Source of the DNA: Triglochin maritima
Lineage: Eukaryota; Streptophyta; Magnoliopsida; Alismatales; Juncaginaceae
Length of the DNA: 64,000 nt
Assembly: GCA_963682175.1 (NCBI GenBank)
Contig: OY821783.1
Span: 38,958,301 to 39,022,300 of the forward strand
Direction of reading: 5' to 3'
Below are positions 32,471-45,255 of this stretch, piece by piece. Position 1 is the stretch's first letter, and every line of letters begins with the position of its first letter. Made by a program: the position numbers and the translations under genes. Below the pieces are notes generated by a model that had not been told where the DNA came from, did no database searches, and saw nothing but the letters and a program-made list of their open reading frames with translations.

Positions 32471-34543
32471 AGATACGAATCTTAATTGGCTACCAAAATT
32501 GTTAAACGGGTTAACTAGTCGGGGCTCCGAATAAAAGGATTAAATTTTGGACTGGGCCTGGAAAGATGAACTGCAAGCCCATCAACCATTGATTACATGT
32601 ATGTAGCATATTTTTCCCATTTAAGTGTCTCTTAAGCAATAACTTTTTAGGTGATATTTCTAAAAATCTTCACAACAACAACAAAAAAAACAGATTTTAA
32701 GATGAATCCAATTGTCGTGACTTTTTGAAATTTCAACCCCCCTGAATATTCATGAATACTAATGATGAGATAGATAGATAGATAGATGCATAAACTTGAC
32801 CGACCACCAACAACATAAACTCATAAACGTAACACGAATCACTCACAAGCCACAACGATCGTCGATTCATCAACATCAATATAATCCTAATAATACCTCA
32901 AAATTAAGAAACTATCACCTTCTATTAGCTAGAGGATAAAGAGGAACAAATGTACCATTGATGCATAGTAGAATAGAATCAACTATTTGCAATATTTCCA
33001 AACAAATACCAAAAACAATTTAATCATTCATTGACCAACTGGAAGTCTTCAGATTCACAAATATCCCACACTGCAAAATCTTATTTGGCCCATAGTTGCT
33101 GAAGATTCAAAGATAGTCAGTCAATGGTTGACATTGACTATTGAATCACATAAGAACACAAATTGACATCATAGCTAGCTGTAGAACCTTAATTATGCGA
33201 ACTTTATTACTATTGGCCAAACAAAAAAACAGAATCTTGCTTTCACACATGCAATGCAAGCAAAAGGTTAAGAATATTATCTTCTAACAGAAACTAGTGG
33301 GGGTATTTTGAATTTTGAGCATAGGATCGAAAGGTAGGTCCCCATTAGATTATATATAAGTTGCAAACTTTGGGCTTTGCTGAAAAGTCTATATTACAGT
33401 GATTGAAGACATTAAACACTATCCATGAAGTCAGCATTATATATAGGGAGGGTATGCACTTACATATATAACACAAGAAATGTTTTCTAATTTGTTTTGG
33501 CAAATTTATATGAGTTTGGTGGAGTCGATGATGACACGTCTCCTACTCTTGCTTGTGAACTCCTCTGCTCAATTCTCTCCTTTGAATGTGTTTTGCTTTT
33601 TTATTTATTAAATAAGATTTTTTTTAAAATAATAATAATAATAATTGAAGTGTGTGAATGCGTGCGTGCGTGCGTGTGAGAAACACATTAATGTACGTAC
33701 AACTATTTGTGTTCATAGTTTAGTCGTTGATCTCATCTCTTCACCAATTTGAACAAACATTGAAAAAGTTGGTTGTTGGGTCGGATTATGTACTCTCAAA
33801 TACAACTATTTTCTGTTGCAAAAGATTTACCCTAACTTATATCCATTAGATGAAGATAAGAAAACGTGAGTTGGTGAACTTTTTGAAGGAGAGGTTTTAA
33901 ATTTGGAAAAGGTTGAAAAAGAGAGAGAAAGATTTTGATTGAGATTGGATGGATGGATGGATAGAGTATAATGTGAGGATTTCCAAAAGTGAGGAAATGG
34001 ATAAGGTGGTCGTTAGCTAGATTATTGATAAAATTAAATTTAAACCTAAATCGGTGGTGGCGGTGATGTCCCCTTAATAACTTCAAAATCCACCTAAGTT
34101 TGCATGGGCTTCACGTGCTTTCATCTCCTCTAACTTGTAATTACTTAATTTCCTCCCTCAGTAAATCATGTAATTAGTACTTATCCAACATATATTGTTA
34201 AAAAAGCTTACGTAACAAAAGGTACAGTAAGATTATATATCATATTATACTAGTAGAAAAAAATATATGTTTAATATAAATCACACTGTTTGTTGAGATT
34301 GAAAATGGAGGAAAATATATAGTATTGAAGAAACTTCCTCCTATAATTCCGTAATTGGGATATTGGACCATTTATTTTACGGACAGCTAAAAACATAACG
34401 CACATATATTAATATGTTCTTTCAAAAAAGTAAAAAACTGTGGCTGCTGGCCTCCCAATTCCCAAGGACATTAATTTCCAAAAAAAGAATAAAAAAAATA
34501 AAGGGAGGGGGGCATTTAAGTAATTGGGCACGTTCTATTTCTC
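32471..34543. other. Intergenic stretch between divergent genes
   Basis: It holds the promoters of the 31.2-kb gene and the sugar transporter. Microsatellites are (GATA)n at 32768-32786, (AATA)n near 33630-33648, (GCGT)n at 33661-33677 and (GGAT)n near 33947-33963. No other gene is seen. Confidence 0.55.
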
Positions 34544-34550
34544 TATATAA
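34544..34550 (+). promoter_or_regulatory. TATA box of the sugar transporter gene
   Basis: CTCTATATAAACCCGCG lies about 80 bp upstream of the ATG at 34630, a consensus plant TATA box at the expected distance. Confidence 0.75.
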
Positions 34551-34629
34551 ACCCGCGTCTTCCAAAGCAAATCATATATCATATTTTTCTTTGTTTGGCC
34601 GTTAAGAAGAAATTAAGAATAAGGAATTA

Positions 34630-35179
34630 ATGGCGGGTGGATTCGTAGCAGATGGTGGTCCTTCTAAAGACTACCCGGGGAAGATGACCTTGTTCGTCTT
34701 CATGGCTTGCCTCGTCGCCGCCACCGGTGGTCTCATTTTTGGTTACGATATCGGAATCTCAGGTAATTAAGTCAGAATTAATTGTACGATCTTATAATTA
34801 TAAATATCTTATTATTAAGATCTTATAATGTTTTGGGTTTTAATAAAAAATATAGGTGGGGTGACGTCTATGGATCCTTTTTTGGAGAAGTTTTTTCCGT
34901 CGGTGCTACGGAAGAAGAATGCCGACAAGAACACGAACCAATATTGTAAGTTCGATAGCCAGTTGTTGACGACTTTCACGTCTTCGTTGTACTTAGCGGC
35001 GTTGATTGCTTCCTTCTTCGCCTCCACCGTTACGAGGGTGTTCGGACGGAAGTGGTCCATGTTCGGTGGTGGGATTACTTTCCTCATCGGAGCGGCCATT
35101 AATGGTGCCGCCAGAGATGTGCCCATGCTCATTATTGGTCGTATCTTGCTCGGTATTGGCGTTGGTTTCGCTAATCAGG

Positions 35180-35217
<38 letters not shown>

Positions 35218-36996
35218 GACCATATCTTATCTATATATGCTGATACATTTTGATTATATATATAACGGATGCGATTTCTTAGGCCAGAAACAGAAACGTA
35301 CGTAGCTGTTATGCCAAAGATATATATATATATATATATAGTGTTACAATCAATCATGTTGAATATATAGTATATTCATTAATTGGTCGATGCATGTGAC
35401 GTTTTGTTCTCTTGTTTATAATCTTTTATTTTTTTGTCACGCCAGTAGGGTATAGAAAACGATCTATGTGAAGAGAATATTACTTTATTGCATTATTAGT
35501 GTGGGAAGTCCAATTATGAGCATCAGCAAGTTGACGATTTGAAACGGATGATTTGAACATTTTCTTGTCATTACATGTGCTTCACAACATTTTCTTTGCC
35601 GATCTTTCAGTTTGAAACTGAAAAGCAAATGGTTTGGTCCACACATACATACCTACAACTTGAAATAAGATAGATAGATAGATAGATAACATCTGATTCC
35701 AATAATAAAAGATCGATAGAGCATCGATCTTTTCATTTTTCTTTTTTTCACTTTGCACATATTAAATATCATACACGTTTTCCTTCCTTCCTTCTGTCAA
35801 ATGTTTATATAATTAATTACGTACGTCCGTTTCAAACTTTTGTGTTTTATGGATCGTTACTAATTATATTTATATTCATGTATTAACAGTCAGTACCAGT
35901 ATATTTGTCGGAGATGGCTCCAGCGAGGCTTCGTGGTATGTTGAACATCGGTTTCCAGCTTATGATTACCATCGGAATTCTTGCGGCCAATTTAGTAAAC
36001 TACGGCACATCGAAGATTGATGGTGGGTATGGGTGGCGCATAAGCTTAGGGCTGGCCGGCGTCCCAGCAGCCATCATAACGGTGGGATCTATCTTCCTCC
36101 CTGATACTCCGAACTCGCTAATTGATCGTGGGAAGACCGAGAAGGCCAGGGAAATGCTCCGACGGGTGAGAGGAACCGACAACATTGTGGAGGAGTTCGA
36201 GGATCTTGTGGCGGCCAGCGAGGAGTCCAGGCAAGTGCAACACCCTTGGGTCAACATCTTGGAGAGGAAATACAGACCACAATTGACAATGGCTATTTTG
36301 ATCCCATTCTTCCAACAACTTACCGGAATCAATGTTATTATGTTCTATGCTCCGGTGCTCTTCCAAACTATCGGCTTTGGAAGTGATGCTTCGCTCATGT
36401 CGGCCGTCATCACTGGTCTCGTCAACGTTTTTGCCACCTTTGCATCTGTCTTCTCTGTCGACAGGGTAGGACGACGATTCTTGTTCCTGGAGGGAGGTTT
36501 CCAAATGCTGGTGTGCCAGGTCATCGTGGGGACGTTGGTCGGAATTAAGTTCGGGGTGACAGGGGAAGGCCACCTGTCCAAGTTGTACTCGGGGTTCGTG
36601 GTGGCGTTCATATGCATATACGTGGCGGGATTCGCATGGTCTTGGGGCCCATTGGGGTGGCTTGTACCGTCGGAGATCTTCCCGTTGGAGATTCGATCGG
36701 CCGGACAAAGTATAAACGTTTCGGTGAACATGTTGTTCACGTTCATCATCGCTCAAGCATTCTTGACAATGCTATGTCACATGAAATTCGGACTCTTCTA
36801 CTTCTTCGGCGGGTGGGTGGTGATCATGACCACTTTCATCTACTTCTTCTTGCCGGAGACGAAGAATGTGCCCATAGAGGAGGTGGTGCTGGTGTGGAAG
36901 AATCACTGGTTCTGGAAGAGGTTCATTGCTGACGAGGATGTTCACGTCGGAAAACTGTCAAATGGAAACCTCGACAAACCTAATCACAAGGTCTAG
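34630..36996 (+). CDS. STP: STP-type monosaccharide/H+ symporter
   Basis: The product is a plasma-membrane importer of hexoses driven by the proton gradient. Exons are 34630-34762, 34856-35178 and 35890-36996; GT-AG junctions, 1,563 nt, 520 residues, usual for the family. The 12-helix MFS fold is clear: [19 protein letters not shown] in helix 1, [10 protein letters not shown] after helix 2, [24 protein letters not shown] before the central loop, [14 protein letters not shown] in helix 7, [36 protein letters not shown] in helix 10, and [10 protein letters not shown] at the end (usual form PETKGIPIEE). The Cys of NQYCKFD and of TMLCH match the pair forming the extracellular lid disulfide in STP10. 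Which STP subgroup is uncertain. Both intron 2 ends and the 3' side carry (TA)n runs. Confidence 0.95.
35179..35218 (+). repeat. (TA)n-T(n) microsatellite directly at the intron 2 donor
   Basis: The donor GT of intron 2 is the first dinucleotide of a GTATATAT...T run of about 38 bp. A second (TA)n lies at about 35320-35340 in the same intron, and a third just after the stop codon (37000-37027). Confidence 0.85.
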
Positions 36997-38536
36997 CTAG
37001 CTATATATATATATATATATATATATAAATGTTGACCATTGGGATCGATCGATGTCATGTGAGAACTAAAAAGTCCGATACATTGGTTACACTTTTTTTC
37101 GTTAATATATTAATTAATTGTTCTTTGGGTTTTCATTTGGTTTAGAGTTTTTAAGTAATTTCTCGGTAGGTTGCTTTATGTATGTAAGGGTATGTATGTG
37201 AACAAAATATACTTCTGTATCCGGACACAATTATTGTTGAATATTCGAGTGCTTTAAATTTAATGCTACTTTGTTATTTTGTCAAGAAACACTTTAATTG
37301 GTGTGTGGAAAATGTAGAAACAGAAGAAGAAATTCACAAGTAAATTGCTCTTCCCTTTCCTGTAGTTAATTTTCCGGTACATGTGGAGGGAAGGGTATTG
37401 AAGTATTGATTCGATAAATATCTGCCTAGCCCAAGGATATATTATATAATTAGAATTCTAAAGATTGAAATTATAAATAAAAAAATAAATTCAACGGTAG
37501 AAATACGTGTTTTATTAATAAATTAAAACATATATGTGATATCATAGTCTCACTAAGACCCTCAGTAATCATGACTTGAACGTCATGGTCATGAACTTTT
37601 CCTCTATGTTAAATCAAATTTTTTTTCCTTCTACATCAGCTTTCTCTCTTTCACCAACTCACTTTCTTCTCTTTCCTACACTATTTACCTCTTAACCAAA
37701 ACCCACCACAACCTATCTCTTTCATCCACATCATTTCGAGGTTGATTTTTGAAAAATATTTTAAAATATCAAAACAATTAAAAAACATATTTTCAAAAAA
37801 TATCAAAACAAAAAAAAACTTTAAAAAACATGCTAGGCAAGAAGATCCGGACAACCGGGTCATCGGGGTCGTCTCGACGAAAGACCCGTTACGGATGCCC
37901 TAAGTTAAGGTTCAATCCCTTTTTAATAAATAAAGTCATTCTGAACTCATCATTCACAAAAAAATAAGCTGGATACACAATTCATAGGGTTGTAAGCGGG
38001 GCAGGTTTGCGGGTTTAATCTTTTATTAAAGTTAAATACAAAAATCAATTTATTTTCTTTAATGTTATCTATTTTAATCAAAACTAAGTACAAAAATCAA
38101 GGAAAAAACCAATCAATGTATGTTTTTAAAACTATATACAAAAAATTAAAGATAAATACAAACAAAATCAAAATTAAATACAAAAAAAATCAAAAAAATA
38201 TAAGACTTATGCGGGTTGTGAGGATGGTTGGTTGGTGGGTAATAATTTTTTGTCCACAACCCGCGTTAGTCGGGACGGGACGGATTGCGGAAAATTTATT
38301 TTCAGGACTGACAGCATGTGGTGTTGGACTCATCATCCATCACGAGTTATATCATTCAACTGTCACTTCAAAACAAAACAAAACAAAAAATCGGCTGGGG
38401 TAGGTCGTGCATGAATATTCCGCAACATTACAACAACATTGCTTTGCTGTTTATTTCTCTTCTTTATCTTATATTGATTGATTAATTATGATAATTATAC
38501 CAGTATCCTTCGGCTTACGTGAAACATCATTGTATC
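36997..38536. other. Intergenic stretch downstream of the sugar transporter
   Basis: It contains the transporter 3' UTR with a (TA)n run at 37000-37027, then AT-rich DNA with A-rich low-complexity segments near 38040-38200. No gene is seen. Confidence 0.6.
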
Positions 38537-38744
38537 GGGAACTACTAAACGTCGCACCAAAACTACTTAAATCGCTCTTTGAAATTACCAAATTGCCCTT
38601 AACAATATATTTAATACCCATATCGTCCCGTGTATTTAAACAAGGTTTTTGACTCAGTTTTACTAACATTCCTAGTACCAACACCACGAAAATGTCTGGC
38701 GAAACACCTAGATCAGGCGAAGTAACGGAGTCAGATTTTTTTTT

Positions 38745-38895
38745 CCGACTCAGGCGTCTGGTTAAGACGCCTTCACCATCGTGGAGGCGTCTGGCAAGAC
38801 ACCTCCACCATGGTTGGGGCGTCTTATCCAGACGCCTCCACGATGGTCCAGGCGTCTTAGCCAGACGCCTATACCATGGTGTCTTAGCCAGACGT
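38745..38895. repeat. GACGCC/CATGG palindromic tandem repeat, copy 2
   Basis: About five units of GGCGTCTGG(N)nAAGACGCCTCCACCATGG lie just after the presumed start codon, open in the ATG frame (LARRL.HG repeats). Homologous to 2066-2185. Confidence 0.75.
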
Positions 38896-39361
38896 CCCGT
38901 TTTTTTTAATTTTTTTTGTCAAATTAAAATTATACGGTGTGTTATCTCAAATTATTTGACGTTTCTTTGCAAGTTTTCGGTGGTAATCGGTCGGATTACA
39001 ATGAGTTTTTTTGCAAGTGATGAAGATTAAAAAAAAAATCCAGATCCAACATTTTTTAAGTTCCAAAATCCCCCGGTGGTAAAACATCATGACTTACAAA
39101 TACCACCTTGACAGGTCGTTCGGGGGTTTCGCTCACTGGTGAGCGAGCGGCATTCCACCTCGCCGGTGAGGTGGCGGGGGTGGCAAGGGGGCAGCGCCTC
39201 CTGGAATTTTTTTGGATTTTGAAATTTTGGATCTTGAAATTTTTGAATTTTCGGTGTACCGAAGGGGTATCGGTCATCCGAATATAGTAATTATTAACTT
39301 ATTAATTAATTTAACAATTATCTAAATTTTTAATCAATTATCTTTTTTAAAAAATAATAAA

Positions 39362-39560
39362 AAATTACGGGCGTCCGACGGAGCCTCCCCACGTAGGAGG
39401 GGGCGTCTGGATAAGACGCCGCCCCCATGAGGGAGGCGTCTTACACAGACGCCTGTCCCATGGGCGGAGCGTCTGGGTAAAACGCCTCCCCCATGGGGGA
39501 GGCGTCTTAGCCAGACGCCTCTCCTACGTGGGGGCAGTTCCGTCGGACGCCCGTAATTTA
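39362..39560. repeat. GACGCC palindromic array forming a large inverted repeat
   Basis: The block begins GGGCGTCCGACGGAGCC and ends with the near complement (CCGTCGGACGCCC). It has internal GGCGTCT/AGACGCC units throughout, so the whole 200 bp can fold on itself. Confidence 0.75.
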
Positions 39561-39810
39561 TTATTATTTATTATTATTATTTTATTAAAAAGATGTTAGA
39601 TATTTTACCAGATTCGAGTACATTGGGGCGTTCATTGGTTGATTACTGACCTCTAAAATATTATTTTTTATGATTATAAGAGGAATATGAAGAGAGATGT
39701 GTGATATGAGGGTAAAATGTCGCGTTATCGCAGTAGAAATGAGAGAATGACAAGATGGTAATTTCAAGGGACGATTTAAGTAATTTTAGGACGATGTTTA
39801 GCAATTCAGA

Positions 39811-40621
39811 TATCTTATCAATCTCTTTTAATTTGCAAACTAGAAAAAGTAAGTTAGTTCAGCTGATTTAGACTAATTTTAACTGGGAGTTGTAAGGTCA
39901 AATCTTAATATTGGTTTCGCAACTAGCTAGAATTTTATCATATTGTACTAAATATATATTTAAGTAAAAATAGTGCCCAATTCTCGATCTCTAACCACAA
40001 TAACTAACATTCATTTGAATAATGTAATGCACAATTTATTGTATTAATCATATTGGATCAATGACCTTCAAATAAAATAAATAAATAATATTTCGTTAAT
40101 AATACAAGTAAGACAACTACTACCACATACTTGACTTGGGGTCAAGTGGATATATACCTGTTCAAAGTACAACAAAAACTGAAAGCTGTTTTTTTGGATG
40201 TAAAATGATTCTCGTGTTCCAACTGGCTTTTGATGTTCATCTTTTTTTAATTGGGAAAGACTCTTTTCACATGTTCAACACCAAATATATATATATATAT
40301 ATCGATCTTGTGCATGCATGATCCATACGGTCAGTTAATTAAGGTTTTTTTTGTTGTTGTCACGGAGTTGTAGTGATTATGGGGAGTTTGTTTCTGTGAC
40401 AGATATTAGAACACCGATTCCCATTCAATGTTAACGTCTTTAACTGTTGGATGGATTTTGTTGTGGATATATTTGTTGAAAGTGGACAAGTCTTGCTGAG
40501 TTGGATTCGTTTCACTTTTTTTGCTTATTGGATTCATGGCATGGTTCGGTTGCCGAAAGTAATTGATTAATCGATGGATCAGCAGTGACGGCTTATATCA
40601 TGTGAGTTGTGTTGACATCTA
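39811..40621. other. AT-rich intergenic DNA
   Basis: No gene is seen. A short (TA)n run lies at about 40286-40302. Confidence 0.6.
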
Positions 40622-41910
40622 GAATTTTTGCTTGGCTATACTTCCAAAAAGAGTTTATCAGACATTTGCTCTTATGAATTTTTTTATTACTCTATAACAC
40701 TTGCAAACAAGACTATTTGTTTTGGTACACTTCATCTCTAACACCGAATTTTCGTTATCTTCTAACGCCATTAATGACGAACAAACAATGTCTAACCCCA
40801 CTAACCACACGTAATATAACCATATAGTATCTACTCACGTATAAGTCAGTCGCCGTTTGCAAGATGGTAGACCAGTGTGAACGTCTGAAGCTTATTCAGA
40901 CGCCTGTATCTGGGAGTCCAGTGAATCCCAACATGACTCTATCGGCTGGAAACAGACATCCGAACAATATTTGATTGACTGTTTCTTAGGTTCAAAAAAT
41001 ACAAATTTGACTTTGGAGTTGTGTCCATAATCATATCTAGTCTAAGTTATTCGTTTTATTTGATTATTCAACTACGAGTTGCAAAAGAGTTCCACGAAGC
41101 CCATGATGAGTTTGTCTTCATTGTGTTCTCAAATCAGATGTCCAAATTGTTTTATTTGGTATATTTATGTGCATGCATGTATTTATTTCAAAATTGTGTC
41201 CAACATGTGGTATGGTGTAATCGTGTTATCTTTGTGTTGTTTCAAACTTGGGTAAATATTTATTATTGTACCCTTATTTTTGTTGTCTTATGTTATCAAT
41301 TGAAATTCAATTATTTTGTATCACTCGGTTGAAATGAATGTATGCACTTGGTCTCACTCTTTGATATGATTGAGAGAGCTAATCATAATGACTCACTCTT
41401 TGAAAGACATTGAAGAGAAATTCTCATGAGCCTCGATTTTGTTCATTATGGGCTTCATGGAACTTAATATTTAAGATGGAAATAAAACGAAAAACTTAGA
41501 CTAGATCTGACTATGGACAAAACTCCAAAGTTAAATTTGTATTTTTTTGAATCTAAGAAACGGTCAACCAAATCTTGTTCGGATATCCGTTTTCAGCCTA
41601 CAGAGTCATGCTGGGATTCCCTGGACTCCCAAAAACAGGCGTCCAAATACGTTTCGGACGTCCACTTTGGTCTACCGTCTTTCAAACGGTCAACTGAAAT
41701 ATACGTAAGTAGATACTACATTACGTGTGGTTAACATGGTTAGACATTGTTTGTTCGTCGTTAACGACGTTAGAAGATAATGAAAATATGTTAACGACGT
41801 TAGAGATGAAGTACACCAAAACAAATAGTCCTATTTACAAGTGTTTGAGAGCAATAATTTGTTTTACGATAGCAAATGTTCAATAAGTTCCTTTTGGAAG
41901 CAAAAATCCC
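40622..41910. mobile_element. Foldback-type element with about 430-bp inverted termini
   Basis: The arms 40622-41065 and 41475-41910 are imperfect reverse complements over most of their length: for example TTTGTTTTGGTACACTTCAT pairs with ATGAAGTACACCAAAACAAA, and TCATATCTAGTCTAAGTTAT with its partner near 41485. The 410-bp loop holds an unrecognised hydrophobic frame (41021-41332). GACGCCTG and GGACGTC motifs and arm length suggest a non-autonomous MULE. No clean TSD was found. Confidence 0.7.
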
Positions 41911-42827
41911 AATATTTTGTTGTTTCTTTTCCTTTAAGCCTAATCTAAAATAAAATATGATATTTTTCCAAAGTCCTAGTCAAGGTCAATGTTGACAACA
42001 TGTATTTGGGTGCGGTCCACTGATTAATGTCCTCAAATCCCTTTAGACTTAAGCATCACGATATATACCAAAGTCTTGGCTTATGTATGAACACAAGACT
42101 TTGTGTGCAGGGAATTAAGATGTCAATAGAAAGTGATGCGTATAATATTAGTTTGCATGAACGTCACTAATGAATTAAATAAAAATAAAGTAAATGATTT
42201 CCACTTTGTTTGGAAATAGATGAAGCAAGCTGAAAGTAAAGCCACGTCCAAGACCACTACTAATTACTTGACAACATCTTAATGATCAAACCAAAGATGC
42301 TAGTTTTACAACAAACGATAGTAGCATGTGTTAGGGTGCTATTGGTTTGAAGAGAGTTTAGAAGAGCTTTAGTTGTAGAAAATATGTTAGAAAAAACAAT
42401 TTTGTTGATTAATTATAAGTTTGTTGAGGTTATGACTTATGAGTTAGAATAAGTGAAACTGTGAAAGAGGTCATCCTACTGTTGTACTTGTTTTGGATTT
42501 TCAAATAGAAGTTTAGATTCCTCTTTCCATTTCCAGTTATCATAGGATATACCAACAGTTTCTTGTCCTCGATCCGATTATTTCTAGGATAACACCAAGT
42601 AATTAAGACTGATATTTCAGGGCGAAAAGTGGTGGATAGGCAGGCTTGTGTTTGTATATTCCTTTATGAGAGACTGAAGTAGGGTTGTCGTGTAAACCCA
42701 ACATCAGCCCATCCTACCAAGCCCGTTGCATGACAAAGATGTCATCCTACATTTATTTTTTGAATGTGAAGTTGCATGATACAAATAGTATAGGACAAGA
42801 TTGGGGTATCAAACAACTCTCCATGTC
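41911..42827. other. AT-rich intergenic DNA
   Basis: No gene or clear element is seen between the foldback element and the solo LTR. Confidence 0.6.
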
Positions 42828-42832
42828 GTATA

Positions 42833-44473
42833 TGTAACATCCCGAAACAACAGAAATTTTAAATTTTTCATTAAGACATTAAAGAACAATAATCAAAGAC
42901 GGAACTATTACTTCTCATAAAACATATAAACGGTGCACCATATTACATCAAAGTTTGTCAAACGATACATGATTACAGCAGAACAACAAAAAGACATAAA
43001 CGTAATCATGTCGACCTCAGTGGTCCGAATAGAGGATTCGATCCCAAGATACGTGCGCCCGCTGATCACCACCCAACTGAACCTACTGCGGTCCTGAAAA
43101 AGATGCAACAACAATGCCTGAGTTTCCATAAGGAAACCCCGTATGCCAAGCTCACCTATATGCATGCAGTAGTACAAATGAATCTATCATACTAGTAGCA
43201 TGTCATGTCATCAACAGTAAGGAAAACAGTTCCCCCGAAGGGTAACATGAGACATCAGTCCGACAATCATCAACGGGTCTCTCGAGGAGACCTATCGTAG
43301 ACACATACGGTCTAACGGAACATGACGTGACACTCCCCATATGCAGCTATACTAATCAAGAGGTTTTGCAGGGAGCATCCGCCAAGTCCGCGCCGTAAGA
43401 AACAGATCTGTAACTTCGTGGTCGAAACCACACCAACGGAGCCGTCGCTCGGTCGGTCCATCAATCATCATCTCAGTAGGTGCCCATCTGAGGAACATAG
43501 CCGGAACAACATCGGCCCATCAATCATCATCGCCGGAACAACATCGACGACATCACCGGAACAACATCGGTGGTCCATCAATACGTCCGACACAACATCA
43601 GACGGTCCAAACCGAAGTCTGTCAGGTCATCAGGCTCCACGAGCCGCAAACACCAGAGTCTGGTCAACATCAAATCAAACTATCGGTCGACCGACTCAGG
43701 GGTCTCGGTCGACCGAAAACTACCAGGGCATCCTAGCAGTTCTAAGTCATAAACGGTCGAACACAATCATAACAACGGTCGAACAATCATGCATTTCTAC
43801 TCAGTACACTTAAGTTCCGGTCGAACGACCACAATGAACCGGTCGACCGAAAACAAACAGGCAATCCGATCCACCAGCAAAATGCACGACCGGTCGACCG
43901 CCACAAGGCATCGTTCGACCGGTGATGGTTAAAATTGACAAAATACACTACATTCGGTCGACTGCCGCAAAGGACCCGGTCGACCGTTGGTCGTCTTCAA
44001 CCTCACGCCAGCCGAGGATTTACGTCATTTTTGTCGCCGGGGAGGTCTCTGACCTCCCCCGACCGACCAACACAACCCTCCTACGAGGGTTAACCACAAA
44101 ACACACTAGGAAGCCGACATACCTCTCAAAAGCAACGAATCCGCCGGAGCCTCGCTCGCGCCTCCGACGATCCTCCTCGCGCGCTAAGCTCCGCACCACT
44201 CACGCCTGAACCGCTCGACCACCCTCGTCGTCGTCCATCGGAGCTGCTCGTCGGATCAAGAGAAGGAAAAGGAGCGAGGGAGAGAAAACGGATGGAAGAG
44301 AGGGAGAGAAAGAATTTTTCTTTAAAAACCATCAACCCATCTCCTCACCCACACCCTACTCCATCACCCTACCCATAATCCACGGTGCACGCCCCCTTCC
44401 CTCTTCCTTCATTCCCCATGCAAACCACACCCCTAATCTCCATTAACACCTAAGTGGGTTTAAGGTTCTAACA
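42833..44473 (+). mobile_element. Solo LTR 1 of a GGTCGACC-rich retrotransposon family
   Basis: It starts TGTAACATCCCGAAA and ends GGTTCTAACA, so TG...CA. It is flanked by the exact 5-bp TSD GTATA (42828-42832 and 44474-44478). At 1,641 bp with no internal coding domain, it is best read as a solo LTR left by recombination. From about 43675 to 43985 it carries repeated GGTCGACCG motifs. Long LTRs opening TGTAACA suggest a Gypsy-type parent, unproven. Confidence 0.88.
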
Positions 44474-44590
44474 GTATATGTGGCGGGAAAGGCATGGTCG
44501 TGGGGGGCCATCGGAGATCTTCCCGTTGGAGATCTGGTCGGCCAGACAAAACAATATGATGTTGTTGTTCCTTCACTTGAGTTATGTCAT
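44474..44590 (+). pseudogene. Fragment of an STP sugar transporter gene
   Basis: It reads GTGGCGGGAAAGGCATGGTC, then CATCGGAGATCTTCCCGTTG and CGGCCAGACAAA. It is clearly homologous to the helix 10 region of the intact gene (36620-36740), with an internal deletion of about 20 bp and further decay after 44545. The 5' edge coincides with the solo LTR. Confidence 0.8.
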
Positions 44591-45255
44591 GCCTCAGATT
44601 TTCTTAAATTTTAAGGCTTTTTTAAAATTAGGCCCATCATTCCAAAGTCGAAGAGAGGCCCATCAGATGAAGAAGCCACGACCATTTTTTGATAACGAGG
44701 AGGGGCCCCACACCCTATCCACAATAGGATCCACGTGGTCCAAAGAGTGACGTGGTGGAACACAATAGGAACAAGATCTGACGCCCACGTGGGAACAATC
44801 ACTTTTTCACACACGTGTCACTTCTACAATAAATAAATAAATAATAATAAATCTGCAGGACTATAATTCACTCACTTTGGTAATTACTAATTAAGCAATA
44901 GCTGATTTGATGATCCAAAGAAACGAGGTTGGAATCCTAATCTGATTGACCTTTCACATATCATATTATATATATGAACTTAAAAACAAACAAACAAACA
45001 AACAAGAACAAGATATAATTGCAAAAAAGAACCAGAGATTCCTTGATTATTACTGAACATATCTGAGCTTAATTTGAGAGATCTACACTAAATACATACA
45101 TACGTACGTACGTACATACATACATACATACATACAAAAATATCGACAAAAATACATAACTTCTTTCCCACCAGCCAACAATAATTCCGAAAGTACCCCT
45201 CCCACCCATCTTCACCGGAACTGTTTTCCTCTCCCATCGCTCAAGTTGATGCCTC
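44591..45255. other. Intergenic DNA with microsatellites
   Basis: Contains (AAAC)n at about 44981-45004 and a (CATA/CGTA)n run at about 45090-45137. The last part is the 3' UTR region of the small gene at 45256. Confidence 0.6.

Larger units (their letters stand above)
38537..39810. mobile_element. Deleted MULE with terminal inverted repeats and GACGCC arrays
   Basis: Left end CTACTAAACGTCGCACCAAA and right end (read inward) TTGCTAAACATCGTCCTAAA are imperfect inverted repeats of about 60 bp that continue with ACTTAAATCG(C/T)...TTGAAATTACCA. I could not find a matching 9-bp TSD. The interior begins with an ATG (38692) and SGETPRSGEVTES, homologous to the relic at 1.9-2.6 kb, then GACGCC palindromes. 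No transposase core remains, so this is a deletion derivative. Confidence 0.65.

Noticed and set aside
37900..37920. GGTTCAATCCC as a tRNA T-loop
   Set aside because: No acceptor stem or anticodon arm could be built around it.
38528..39819. 9-bp target-site duplication for the 38.5-kb MULE
   Set aside because: CATTGTATC on the left and TATCTTATC on the right agree only partly; I could not confirm a TSD.
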